Below are positions 55,622-64,000 of a stretch of 64,000 bases of DNA, in pieces (position 1 is the first letter of the stretch; the number at the start of each line of letters is the position of its first letter). Made by a program: the position numbers and the translations under genes. The notes beneath the pieces were generated by a model. It saw only the letters and a list, made by a program, of their open reading frames with translations. It was not told the origin of the DNA and searched no databases. Source of the stretch: JABMQB01 sp963666575 (GTDB lineage: Bacteria; Bacteroidota; Bacteroidia; Bacteroidales; Prolixibacteraceae); assembly GCA_963666575.2 (NCBI GenBank), contig CAXXYG010000022.1, positions 55,998 through 119,997 of the forward strand. Direction: 5' to 3'.

Positions 55622-56743
55622 GTTTCGAAAAATATTTTGAAGTACTTTTTCTTCTTTTTCCCAGGTTAACTCTTTGGCCGTTTTTTGTAAATTAATTTTC
55701 CATTTTTCCCGAGCTTCTTCAGTATTAAGAGCTATTTCTATCTGATCTGCCAAATAGAGTGGGTCATGCGAATCGACGATTGTCCCAATTTGGTACTGGT
55801 TTACAATGTTTGCCATTTCAGGCAGGTTCGAAACCATAACCGGAACATGTGCTTGTATGTAATCGAATAATTTGTTGGGAAGGGCAAACCGGTAGTTGAG
55901 GCCAATATCTTCTTCAATTGATAAACCCAAATCGGCCTGGGCTGTATAATATTTTACCTGTTCAATTGGCATCCTACCAACAAACACTATTTTTTGTTCA
56001 AGATGTAAATCGGTCACCTGTTTTTTAAGTTCATCACAAATATCACCACCACCAACTATTACCAGCAAGGCATTTTCGATAAATTGCATGGCCGAAATAA
56101 CCTGAGGTAATCCGCGGCCAATGTTTATTGCCCCCTGATAAATAATTATTTTTTTTGAGGTGTTTAATTTTAATTCCTTAGGAATTTGAAGCTCTTTCCA
56201 GGCTTTAGGAATATTACGTACTACTTCGAACTTTACACCGTATTCTTTAAAAAAAAGTTCAGCAATTGAATTACAAACTGTATAAGCGTATTTTAGTTTT
56301 GGTACAATTTGTTTTTCAATGGTTTTCCATATTTTTTGAATGATAGGGCGATTGGTTAGCTCAGGAACTTCGGTGAAATATTCGTGGCTGTCGAAAACCA
56401 GTTTTTTATTTTTTATTTTCGAAATCAGATAATTAGCAGGTAGGGAGTCAAGGTCGTTTGAAAGTAAAACATCAACTTTCGAAAAGAGTAAAAAAAGGAA
56501 CAGCCTTTTATTGTATTCAGCATAAAAAAGGGGGCCTTTATTAAAAATTTGTCGCATTCGTTTGGTAGCATACGGCCTGTTTTTAACAGGAAGGCTATCT
56601 TTTAATTTTCGGCCAACCAATAAAATGTCGAAACCCATATTTGTTAACGATGTACAAATTTTATGTACACGGTTGTCAGTCACCAAATCGTTGGTAACCG
56701 AAACAATAATTTTTTTCTTTCTGTTCGACTTCAAATGAAACAT
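55616..56743 (-). CDS. Glycosyltransferase, GT-B fold (family 4-like)
   Basis: 375 aa. The N-terminal half has IIVSVTNDLVTDNRVHKICTSLTNMGFDILLVGRK and LLSNDLDSLPANY; the C-terminal half has IIYQGAINIGRGLPQVI, VFVGRMPIEQVKYYTAQADLGLSIEE and FALPNKLFDYIQAHVPVMVSNLPEM, the donor-binding region of GT4 enzymes. It transfers a sugar from a nucleotide donor, probably for surface polysaccharide or glycolipid. No polysaccharide cluster surrounds it. It is divergent from murB. Confidence 0.88.
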   Translation of the reverse strand: MFHLKSNRKKKIIVSVTNDLVTDNRVHKICTSLTNMGFDILLVGRKLKDSLPVKNRPYATKRMRQIFNKGPLFYAEYNKRLFLFLLFSKVDVLLSNDLDSLPANYLISKIKNKKLVFDSHEYFTEVPELTNRPIIQKIWKTIEKQIVPKLKYAYTVCNSIAELFFKEYGVKFEVVRNIPKAWKELQIPKELKLNTSKKIIIYQGAINIGRGLPQVISAMQFIENALLVIVGGGDICDELKKQVTDLHLEQKIVFVGRMPIEQVKYYTAQADLGLSIEEDIGLNYRFALPNKLFDYIQAHVPVMVSNLPEMANIVNQYQIGTIVDSHDPLYLADQIEIALNTEEAREKWKINLQKTAKELTWEKEEKVLQNIFRNL

Positions 56744-56805
56744 TTATATTTATGTAAAGATATAACGAAATTTATTGTTTCTAAGCCATTGTACAAATCT
56801 TGCCC

Positions 56806-56813
56806 TATCTTTG
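56806..56813 (+). promoter_or_regulatory. -7 promoter box of murB
   Basis: TATCTTTG, 17 bp before the murB start, matches TAnnTTTG. Confidence 0.55.
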
Positions 56814-56830
56814 TACAATAAAACCGATGT

Positions 56831-57851
56831 ATGATCCGATTTCTTGAGAATTATTCTTTAAAAACCTACAGTACTTTTGGGGTTGATGTTGCTGCCAGGT
56901 ACTTTTTTGATTTTACCGATGTGGCTGATTTATCAGAGTTTTTAACCTCAAATAAAACATGGGGTGAAGAAAAAATACTTGTTTTAGGAGGTGGCAGTAA
57001 TATATTATTTACAAAAGATTTTGACGGATTAGTTATTCGGCCGGCTGTGCCGGGAATTACAATTGTTAAAGAAGACAGGCAAAATGTTTGGATAGAGGTT
57101 GGTGCTGGAGAAGTGTGGGACGAATTTGTTGAGTATTGTGTTTATAATGAATTTTATGGCGTTGAAAATTTATTTATCCCTAATTCCCGGAAGTGTTGGT
57201 GCTGTGCCTGTTCAGAATATTGGGGCTTATGGAGTTGAAGTAGCTGAAACAATTGAACTTGTAAAAGGCTTTGACCTGAGTACTTTATCGGTTACGGAAT
57301 TGAACAGGGAAGAGTGCCATTTTGGCTACCGCGATAGTATTTTTAAGAAAAACCTTAAAAACCGATTTATTGTAACTTCTGTAGTTTTTAAATTGGAAAA
57401 ATTTGCAGAATTTAAGTTGGATTATGGCGATGTAAAAGCCGAAGTTGAGAAGCTGGGAAGTATAAATATTTATACTATCCGAAAAGCAATTGTTGATATT
57501 AGGTCGGCAAAACTGCCCGATGAAAAGGTTATCGGTAATGCCGGAAGTTTTTTTAAAAATCCGGTTGTTACAATTCAAGTTGCTAATGATTTAAAAATTA
57601 AATTCCCCGAAATGCCTGTTTATCCGTTTAACGAGAAATTTGTAAAACTGGCTGCCGGTTGGCTAATCGACCAATGTGGCTTAAAAGGATTTCGGGATGG
57701 AAATGTTGGTGTTCACAAAAAACAGGCTTTGGTTATTGTAAATTATGGAGGTGCAACCGGTTCAGAAATATATGATTTATCTGAAAAAATTAAACAATTG
57801 GTTCATGTTAAATTTGATGTTGTTTTAGAGCGGGAGGTAAATTGTATTTAA
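56831..57851 (+). pseudogene. murB: UDP-N-acetylenolpyruvoylglucosamine reductase, frameshifted by a TTTA duplication
   Basis: Two overlapping frames encode one MurB. The first (56831-57238) gives the FAD-binding part: NYSLKTYSTFGVDV, LVLGGGSNILF and VENLF, then runs out of frame. The second (57099-57851) resumes LSLIPGSVGAVPVQNIGAYGVE and continues through PDEKVIGNAGSFFKNPVV and AAGWLIDQCGLKGFRDG to the end. TTTA occurs twice at 57169-57176; removing one copy restores VENLSLIPG. MurB makes UDP-MurNAc for peptidoglycan and is normally essential, so the duplication may be a recent mutation, strain mixture or error. The restored length is about 339 aa. Confidence 0.9.
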
Positions 57852-57852
57852 T

Positions 57853-58914
57853 TTATTTCCAAATTTTTAGTTCATTTAAAGCATTCCGGTATTTTTCAGC
57901 ATTCCGGTTATGTTGCGAAATGGTGCGGGCAAAATTATGGTAACCCGAAAAATCTTCTTTGGCACACATATACAGGTTGTTATTTTTATCGTAATTTAAA
58001 ACGGCATCAATCGATGACACCTCGGGGAAATTAATTGGCCCGGGAGGTAATCCGGCGTATTTATAGGTATTATAGGGCGAATCCATTTCGAGGTGTTTAT
58101 TTAATACCCGTTGAATGGTAAAATCGCCAATGGCAAACTTAATGGTTGGATCGGCCTGGAGGGCAATGCCTTTTTTAATACGGTTGATATAGAGTCCTGC
58201 AACTACTGGTTTTTCTTCAGCTTTTATGGTTTCTTCCTGTACAATTGAAGCCAGTGTAATAACCTCGCTGGGGGTAAGTCCTAATTCTTCTGCCTTTTGT
58301 TTTCGAGCAGTGTTCCAGAAAGTATCGTATTCAATTTTCATGCGTTTGGCAAAGTTTTTTACCGAGGTGTTCCAGTAAACTTCATAGGTATTGGGTATAA
58401 AAATTGATTTAAATGTTTCAGGAGTAAAACCTGATTCGGCAATAAAGGCAGAGTCGGAGAAAATAGTGAGTATTTCAGCTGAATCGGCTAAAATATATTT
58501 GCTGACCGCACCCGCCAGGTCTTCTTTGAACCTGATATTATTAAACGTAACTTTTACCGGTTTTTGTTTCCCAATACGCAACATGTTCACCACATCGTTA
58601 TTGTTTTGCCCTTTCTGCAATAAATAACGGCCCACTTTAATTGATTGGGTGTATTTTTTCTTTTTCGCAACCCATGTAAATCCTTTGTAATTTACCAGGG
58701 CATCCTGAGCCTGAAGGTCTTCTAAAATTTGGTTAAAAGTTGTTTGCTCCGGAATAATCAATACAATATCATTTTTGACATTCTCTTCAAAAACATACCT
58801 GAAGAGCTGATAAGCTCTGAAACCTACGACGAGGAAAGCAACCGAAAAAATGATGATAATGATTTTCCCCATTTTTGGGAATAAAACTAATTTACTTTTT
58901 TTATTCAGAGCCAT
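57853..58914 (-). CDS. mltG: Endolytic transglycosylase MltG (YceG family)
   Basis: 353 aa. One N-terminal membrane helix (IIIIIFSVAFLVVGFRAYQLF) is followed by a LysM-like segment and the YceG catalytic domain. The active-site region is ITLASIVQEETIKAEEKPVVAGLYINRI, with the catalytic Glu in QEET, and LQADPTIKFAI and SPYNTYKYAGLPPGPINFPEV are conserved blocks. MltG cleaves nascent glycan strands at the inner membrane and sets their length. It is convergent with murB, one base apart. Confidence 0.95.
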   Translation of the reverse strand: MALNKKSKLVLFPKMGKIIIIIFSVAFLVVGFRAYQLFRYVFEENVKNDIVLIIPEQTTFNQILEDLQAQDALVNYKGFTWVAKKKKYTQSIKVGRYLLQKGQNNNDVVNMLRIGKQKPVKVTFNNIRFKEDLAGAVSKYILADSAEILTIFSDSAFIAESGFTPETFKSIFIPNTYEVYWNTSVKNFAKRMKIEYDTFWNTARKQKAEELGLTPSEVITLASIVQEETIKAEEKPVVAGLYINRIKKGIALQADPTIKFAIGDFTIQRVLNKHLEMDSPYNTYKYAGLPPGPINFPEVSSIDAVLNYDKNNNLYMCAKEDFSGYHNFARTISQHNRNAEKYRNALNELKIWK

Positions 58915-59061
58915 TGTAGAAAATTATTTCTGCTAAAATAAAATAAAATGGGCTTACTACAATAAGTACAGTTTAAATATTAATTCTACTGCATTTTTAT
59001 TGGGCACTAATCTGATTAAAATATTTAAATTAGCTGTTTGAAAATGTAAAATCATAAAAGT

Positions 59062-60252
59062 ATGCAACAGGTAAAACTAGCAGACAACATATATTATTTG
59101 GGATTTAATGACCGACGAACCCATTTGTTTGAAAATATATGGCCAATTCCACATGGAGTTTCTTATAATTCATATTTAATAGTTGATGAGAAAGTTACAT
59201 TAATTGATACAGTTGAAAGGCAGTTTATCGATGATTATATCGATAAAATTGAAAACATCCTTCAGGGGCGCAAGGTCGATTATTTGGTGATTAATCACAT
59301 GGAGCCTGACCATTCAGGGGCTATTCGTGCCATGTTGACCCGATATCCTGAAATGATAATTGTGGGGAATAAAAAGACGTTTGGTTTTATTGAGAAATTC
59401 TATTTTACTCCCGAAAATATTTTAATGGTTCACGACAATCATATGCTTGACCTGGGGACCATTAAGCTTCAGTTTCAGATGATTCCTATGGTTCATTGGC
59501 CTGAAACCATGGTTACTTTTGATGAAACCAACAAAATATTGTTTTCGGGCGATGCTTTTGGAAGTTATGGAACACTTGATGGGGGAATTTTTGACGATGA
59601 AATAAACCTCGACTTTTATGAGGTAGAGGTGATGCGGTATTTTACCAACATTGTTGGAAAATATTGCCCGCATACCCAACGCGCCATTAAAAAACTGGCG
59701 CCGTTGGATATAAAAATGATTGCTGCTACACATGGCCCTATTTGGCGCAGTGACTTAAATTGGGTATTGGAACGGTACAATAAATGGAGTTCGTACGATA
59801 CCGACAGGGGAGTGGTAGTGGTTTATGGGTCGATGTATGGCAATACCCAAAAAATGGCTGAAGTAATTGCCCGCCAGTTAGCGGAGCGTGGTATTAAAAA
59901 TATTAGGGTATACGATTCATCCAAAACCCATTCATCTTATATTATCAATGATATATTTAAATACAAAGGATTTATTGTAGGAAGTTGTGCATATAATAAT
60001 GCCTTGTTTCCGAATGTTGAAACATTGTTATCGACCATTGAGCACATGGGGCCAAAAAACCATTTGTTAGGAATTTTTGGAAACTTTGCATGGAACGGTG
60101 GCGGTGTTAAAAACCTTAAAGCATTTGCCGAGCGAATAAAATGGGATTTGGTTTCGGAACCTGTTGAAGAACAAGGAGCTTTAAAAATTGATAAATTTGA
60201 AGAATGTATCAGGTTGGCCAATGATATGGCAGATAGATTATTGGCTGAATAA
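59062..60252 (+). CDS. FprA-family A-type flavoprotein (flavodiiron protein)
   Basis: 396 aa. The metallo-beta-lactamase-like domain has the diiron motif HMEPDHSGA near 79-87, with later ligands in SGDAFGSYG and ATHGPIW. The flavodoxin domain follows from about 250, with the FMN loop GSMYGNTQKM and NFAWNGGG. No rubredoxin domain is fused. Flavodiiron proteins reduce O2 to water or NO to N2O, and typically protect anaerobes from oxygen. No rubredoxin or reductase gene is adjacent. It is convergent with the SprF gene. Confidence 0.95.
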   Translation: MQQVKLADNIYYLGFNDRRTHLFENIWPIPHGVSYNSYLIVDEKVTLIDTVERQFIDDYIDKIENILQGRKVDYLVINHMEPDHSGAIRAMLTRYPEMIIVGNKKTFGFIEKFYFTPENILMVHDNHMLDLGTIKLQFQMIPMVHWPETMVTFDETNKILFSGDAFGSYGTLDGGIFDDEINLDFYEVEVMRYFTNIVGKYCPHTQRAIKKLAPLDIKMIAATHGPIWRSDLNWVLERYNKWSSYDTDRGVVVVYGSMYGNTQKMAEVIARQLAERGIKNIRVYDSSKTHSSYIINDIFKYKGFIVGSCAYNNALFPNVETLLSTIEHMGPKNHLLGIFGNFAWNGGGVKNLKAFAERIKWDLVSEPVEEQGALKIDKFEECIRLANDMADRLLAE

Positions 60253-60266
60253 ATTTAGATAGTATA

Positions 60267-61208
60267 TTAGAAATACCTGGTGCGTACATAACTACGTCCA
60301 TAGAAGTCGACATCGTAGCTAACAACAAATTCGTGTGAGCCATTTTGGTAGCCTGCAATTTTTGAAGTTGAAAAATCGATGGCGTAACCGAGCCTTAGTT
60401 TACGGTTAAAAATCCATTGAGCTATAAATCCAATAGCATCGCCTGTGCGGTACATCACGCCAAGTTCAAATCGGTCTTTTATTAAAAAATTAGCACTTAT
60501 ATCAAGTTGGACAGGAGCATTTATTGTTCCTTTTAACAACATGGCAGGTTTAAATTTAATATTATCGGGCATGTGAAAAATATATCCGCCGGTAATATAA
60601 ACATGCCGTGTTTCGGCAACCGAGGAATAATTGTTGACGTTGGCTTTAAAATCGTTTTTTATTAATTTGGGTACCGAAAGGCTTATATACCAGTCATCGG
60701 AATATAAAAATCCTCCAACGCCAAAATTAGGCATAAACTTCAAGTTTATATCTCCCTGATAAGCTGGATCATACCTATTGTCGGGGTAAAGTTTGTACTC
60801 GTTTAAGTTATTGTTGTAATTCAGGAAACCAAATTTTAATCCCAAACGCAGGTACACATCTTGTTTTATGAGAAGTTTGTAGGAATAATCACCGAATACA
60901 GACAACCGTTTTTCACGGCCAATTTGGTCATTAATCACATTAAGCCCCAGTCCAACAAATTCGTTTCGTAAAGGTGTATGGAACGAAAAAATTTCGGTAA
61001 GGGGTGCTTTATCTATACCTGCCCATTGGCGCCTTACCATCGAGAAAAATCCGATTTTTTCCCACATTCCTGCATAAGCCGGGTTGATTGATTGAATGTT
61101 GTTACTATACTGCGTAAACATTGGATCCTGTTGTCCTTTAGCTACCATAAATTGGAAGAAAAGGATAACAAGTAGGATAAATCTATATAAATTCTTCCTA
61201 TTAATCAT
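60267..61208 (-). CDS. Type IX secretion PorP/SprF-family outer-membrane protein
   Basis: 313 aa from the ATG at 61208, chosen because MINRKNLYRFILLVILFFQFMVAKGQ is a clean signal peptide; an ATG nine codons earlier is possible. The mature start QQDPMFTQYSNNIQSINPAYAG is the PorP/SprF signature, followed by a beta-barrel and an aromatic C-terminus. SprF proteins help export or anchor giant type-B T9SS adhesins, and one lies just upstream on the same strand, so this is its probable dedicated partner. Confidence 0.95.
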   Translation of the reverse strand: MINRKNLYRFILLVILFFQFMVAKGQQDPMFTQYSNNIQSINPAYAGMWEKIGFFSMVRRQWAGIDKAPLTEIFSFHTPLRNEFVGLGLNVINDQIGREKRLSVFGDYSYKLLIKQDVYLRLGLKFGFLNYNNNLNEYKLYPDNRYDPAYQGDINLKFMPNFGVGGFLYSDDWYISLSVPKLIKNDFKANVNNYSSVAETRHVYITGGYIFHMPDNIKFKPAMLLKGTINAPVQLDISANFLIKDRFELGVMYRTGDAIGFIAQWIFNRKLRLGYAIDFSTSKIAGYQNGSHEFVVSYDVDFYGRSYVRTRYF

Positions 61209-61235
61209 GTGTCCAATAGTTTTACTTCTGTACAT

Positions 61236-61576
61236 AACAAATAAAAAGATAATAGTTTGATTTGGATGTACTTAACAGTTTGACTTATTAACAAAAAACA
61301 GCCTTATTTGCCTTTTTTGACTTTTTCTTAACACCGTGGTGTTGATAACAAATGTAATGCTGGATACCTGATATTAATATAGGGGCAGAACTGATTTATT
61401 CAACAAAATTACCTGATTGGTATAACTTTATGAACTCAGTTTATTTGAGTTAAGTAGTTTATGTATAGTAATTTGGGGGAGTGTTGGTTTATAAGGTTTA
61501 ATGCATAGCAAAACCATTGAATATGACATGTGTTTCTTCTGTTTCCATGGGGGGAAAAGAATCAAAAAAAGTAAAA
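61236..61576. other. Intergenic region between the giant protein and SprF
   Basis: About 340 bp, AT-rich, with a short direct repeat of little note and no convincing gene. Both flanking genes run on the minus strand, so it may hold an internal promoter for the SprF gene. Confidence 0.5.
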
Positions 61577-64000
61577 TTAATTTGAAATCATCACTGTACC
61601 TTTCCTCGAATCACCATTCCCGAGTTCTAAAATATAGACATAATTTCCGGCAGGCAGTGTTTCATTTCCTAAAGTCCACCTATGGTCAGAACTTCCATCC
61701 CACCAAGCTTCTGCATCGCTGCCCCAGAATTCAACATTTCCATAATGATCGTGTTCATATAATAAATTACCCCATCTGTTAAAAATTAACATTTTTGCAT
61801 TTGGATATTTTTCAATACAATATACCCTGAATAAATCATGAATACCATCACCATTTGGAGAGAATCCTTCAGGAACAAATAATTCGCAGTCATTTGAAGT
61901 ATCAAGGTATTCCGGATGGCCATCAAGGTCAAGGTCGTCGTTGCTATAATCGCCATCATTATCAAGGTCTTCGTTAATTGTTAATATTCCATCCTGGTCA
62001 TCGTCAACATCACGCCAATCACGAATACCATCACTGTCAAAATCCTGAAGCGGAGCATTGCTTCCTTGCGCATTATTGGTATCGTATTCACCTAATAGTT
62101 TATCAACAGTATCATATGCATCGTCCAGGCCATCCTGGTCTCTATCGGTATAAACCGGAAGGATATCAGCTATTCCATCGGCATTAGCATCATGGCCCTC
62201 GATGTGATCAGGTACATTGTCATTGTCAGCATCTAAATCACGGTAATCGGGTACTCCATCATCATCGGTGTCAATAGGATTAAATTGGGTTCCACCGTTA
62301 TCTGAATCGTATGCATCATCCCAGCCATCATTATCATTATCACGGCCTAATGGTGCTACATATCCATCTTCACTTTGACCCTCGTCATTATCAAGTATTC
62401 CATCGTTGTCTGAATCAATGTCAAGGCTATCGGGTATTCCATCTCCATCGGTATCAATATTCCTATCACCTTCAACCACATCAAGGATTCCATCGTCATC
62501 ATCATCAATATCAATATAATCAGGAACTCCATCACAATCTCTGTCAACCGAAACAGTAATTATAACTGTTGCCTGGTCACATTTTTGCGGAACTGTATTG
62601 TCACATACTTCATAAACAAAAACTGTCAATTCCAATAAATCCTTCATCCTGAACATAGATAAATGTTCCATCTGAGAATATTGTCAATGTTCCATTCTGT
62701 GGAGAAACAATTGGAGTTGTATTAGCTTCCAGCTCATCTCCATCAGGATCTGAATCATTTGAAACAAATGTTTCGTTTAATGGCCTGCAACCCATTTCAA
62801 AGTAGTCGTTTGCTGCTATTGGAGCAGCATTTGGTGGAAGGATAATTATTTTAACTTTTGCTGTATCACATAATACTTCGCAAGGTATTCCATTGTCGCA
62901 TACAATATACGTTAATGAATCTTCACCAATGAAGTTGGCAACAGGCGTGTAAATTAGCATTCGGGTATTATTGTCAAATCGGACCTGGCCTCTTTGAGAA
63001 TCGGTTAATATTACAACTGAACTTGGATCAAGTACACCATCAAAGTCAATATCGTTGGCTAAAATATCTAAACTAGTTTCACGGTTAATCACAGTATAAT
63101 AAAGGTCGTTTAATGCAGTTGGAGCAGTATTTCCTATAATACTTACTGTTCCTGTACATGTTGCATCATTATTGTTGGCATCAGTAACAGTTAGGGTAAG
63201 AATTGTTTCTCCAATATTGTTACAATCAAAATCTGTTCTGTCAAGAATCATACTTTCAATACCACATTCATCGTTACTTCCATCATCAATGCTAGTTGCA
63301 CTTATAGTAATGTTACCGGTATCATCGAGATAAACGATGGTATCTTTACACAATGCCACCGGAGGTGTATCATCAATAACAGTAACAGATGAGGTACATG
63401 TGCCAATATTCGCGTAAAGGTCAACCACTGATAGTTCAACAATGTTTTCACCAACATCGTTGCAATAGAATTCTCCTTTATCGATGAACATTGAATAAAT
63501 TCCACAATTATCAGTCGATCCGTCATCAATTTGCTCTTTTGTAATTATTGCACTCCCTGAGTTATCAAGGTAAACAGTTAAATCCTGGCATTTTGCTTCA
63601 GGTGGAACCATGTCGGAAATAATTATTTCAACTGTACAACTTGAAGAATTTCTTTCCTGGTCATAAACATCTATTGTAACAAATTGAGAAGTGCCAATTG
63701 CATCACAATCGAATGAAGCGGGGAATGCAGTAAATTCCATTCCTGCAAGAGGAGTACAATTATCGAATGTACCATTGGTTATTGTGGTGTAATCAATATC
63801 GTTGAAGGTATATACTCCTGTTGAATCAATAGTTACTGTAATTTTATTGCAAACAAGTACAGGTGCAATATCGTCGGAGACAGTTATAATTTGCGTACAG
63901 CTTGACATATTTTCGCATTTGTCCGAAATACCATATATGCGAGTAACTGTGCGTGGGTAAACATCCTCTTTTATTTCTTCGAAGTATAATATGAAAGTAC
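61577..64000 (-). CDS. Giant T9SS adhesin with HYR, Ig-like, TSP3 and type-B C-terminal domains, N-terminus beyond window
   Basis: The frame enters at the right edge (codons from 63998) and reads HYR-like modules with paired cysteines (DDTPPVALCKDTIVYLDDTG), then two cadherin/Ig-like repeats (ALNDLYYTV...DSLTYIVCDNG, and NDSDPDGDELEANT). A run of thrombospondin type 3 calcium-binding repeats follows (DTDGDGIPDSLDIDSDNDG). The T9SS type-B C-terminal domain ends the protein: FVPEGFSPNGDGIHDLF, FNRWGNLLYE and GNYVYILELGNG. There is a frameshift at 62618-62622: a run of five T (minus strand) where four would join GFIGIDSF to VYEVCDNT. Programs will split it into 62610-63908 and 61577-62671. Confidence 0.92.

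Noticed and set aside
61501..62559. Plus-strand and other-frame ORFs rich in His/Tyr or Ile/Met over the right giant gene
   Set aside because: They are shadows of the calcium-binding repeats and C-terminal domain on the minus strand.
62618..62622. Programmed frameshift in the giant T9SS protein
   Set aside because: There is no slippery heptamer with a downstream structure that I can see; a plain homopolymer change explains it.

Overview
This window is 64 kb of AT-rich chromosome from a member of the Bacteroidota. The evidence is the short primary sigma factor (286 aa), type IX secretion (T9SS) and gliding-type giant proteins with a PorP/SprF partner, promoters with a TAnnTTTG -7 box, and the families present throughout. 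An FprA flavodiiron protein suggests life at low oxygen; an order such as Marinilabiliales or Bacteroidales would fit, but that is inference.

Layout. 1-6294 (-): most of a giant secreted protein (GEVED, HYR and SprB-type repeats) cut by the left edge. 7051-13315: housekeeping genes (nicotinamidase-like hydrolase, TrmH, HU, tRNA-Ser, tRNA-Trp, LutA-like protein, MsbA-like ABC exporter, PurB). 13080-14100: a stretch dense in small indels that breaks the 5' ends of two unrelated genes (purB and an NfeD-type protease), with a 163-bp MITE-like element between them. 16469-19332: a CRISPR array of 44 repeats. 19333-32973: its leader and a type I-B-like cas locus, all on the minus strand, in transcription order cas6, RAYT transposase, unknown, cas3, cas8, cas7, cas5, unknown, cas4, ATPase, cas1, four-helix-bundle gene, cas2, leader, array. 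33565-61208: core genes (Cu/Zn-type efflux permease, LytS/LytTR pair, TPR histidine kinase, HtpG, RpoD, DegP/HtrA, LOG protein, GyrB, an outer-membrane barrel/TPR pair, FtsE, glycosyltransferase, a frameshifted murB, MltG, FprA, SprF). 61577-64000 (-): the 3' part of a second giant T9SS protein, cut by the right edge.

The main accessory system is the CRISPR-Cas locus. The crRNA-sense repeat ends in ATTGAAAC, the leader lies next to cas2, and the oldest, degenerate repeats are at the far left. Unusual points are: Cas3 has its HD nuclease domain at the C-terminus; REP-like palindromes (core CCTGACAGG) are scattered through the locus, one of them in frame inside cas3 and one containing the cas6 stop codon; a RAYT transposase, the likely mobiliser of such palindromes, sits directly after cas6; the adaptation genes are interrupted by an ATPase and a four-helix-bundle gene that has inverted CAATC-rich flanks; and a 10-11 bp tandem repeat lies just upstream of cas2.

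Reading-frame breaks in purB, the NfeD gene, murB and the right-hand T9SS protein hit several genes that should be needed. Sequence or assembly error is therefore at least as likely as real gene decay.
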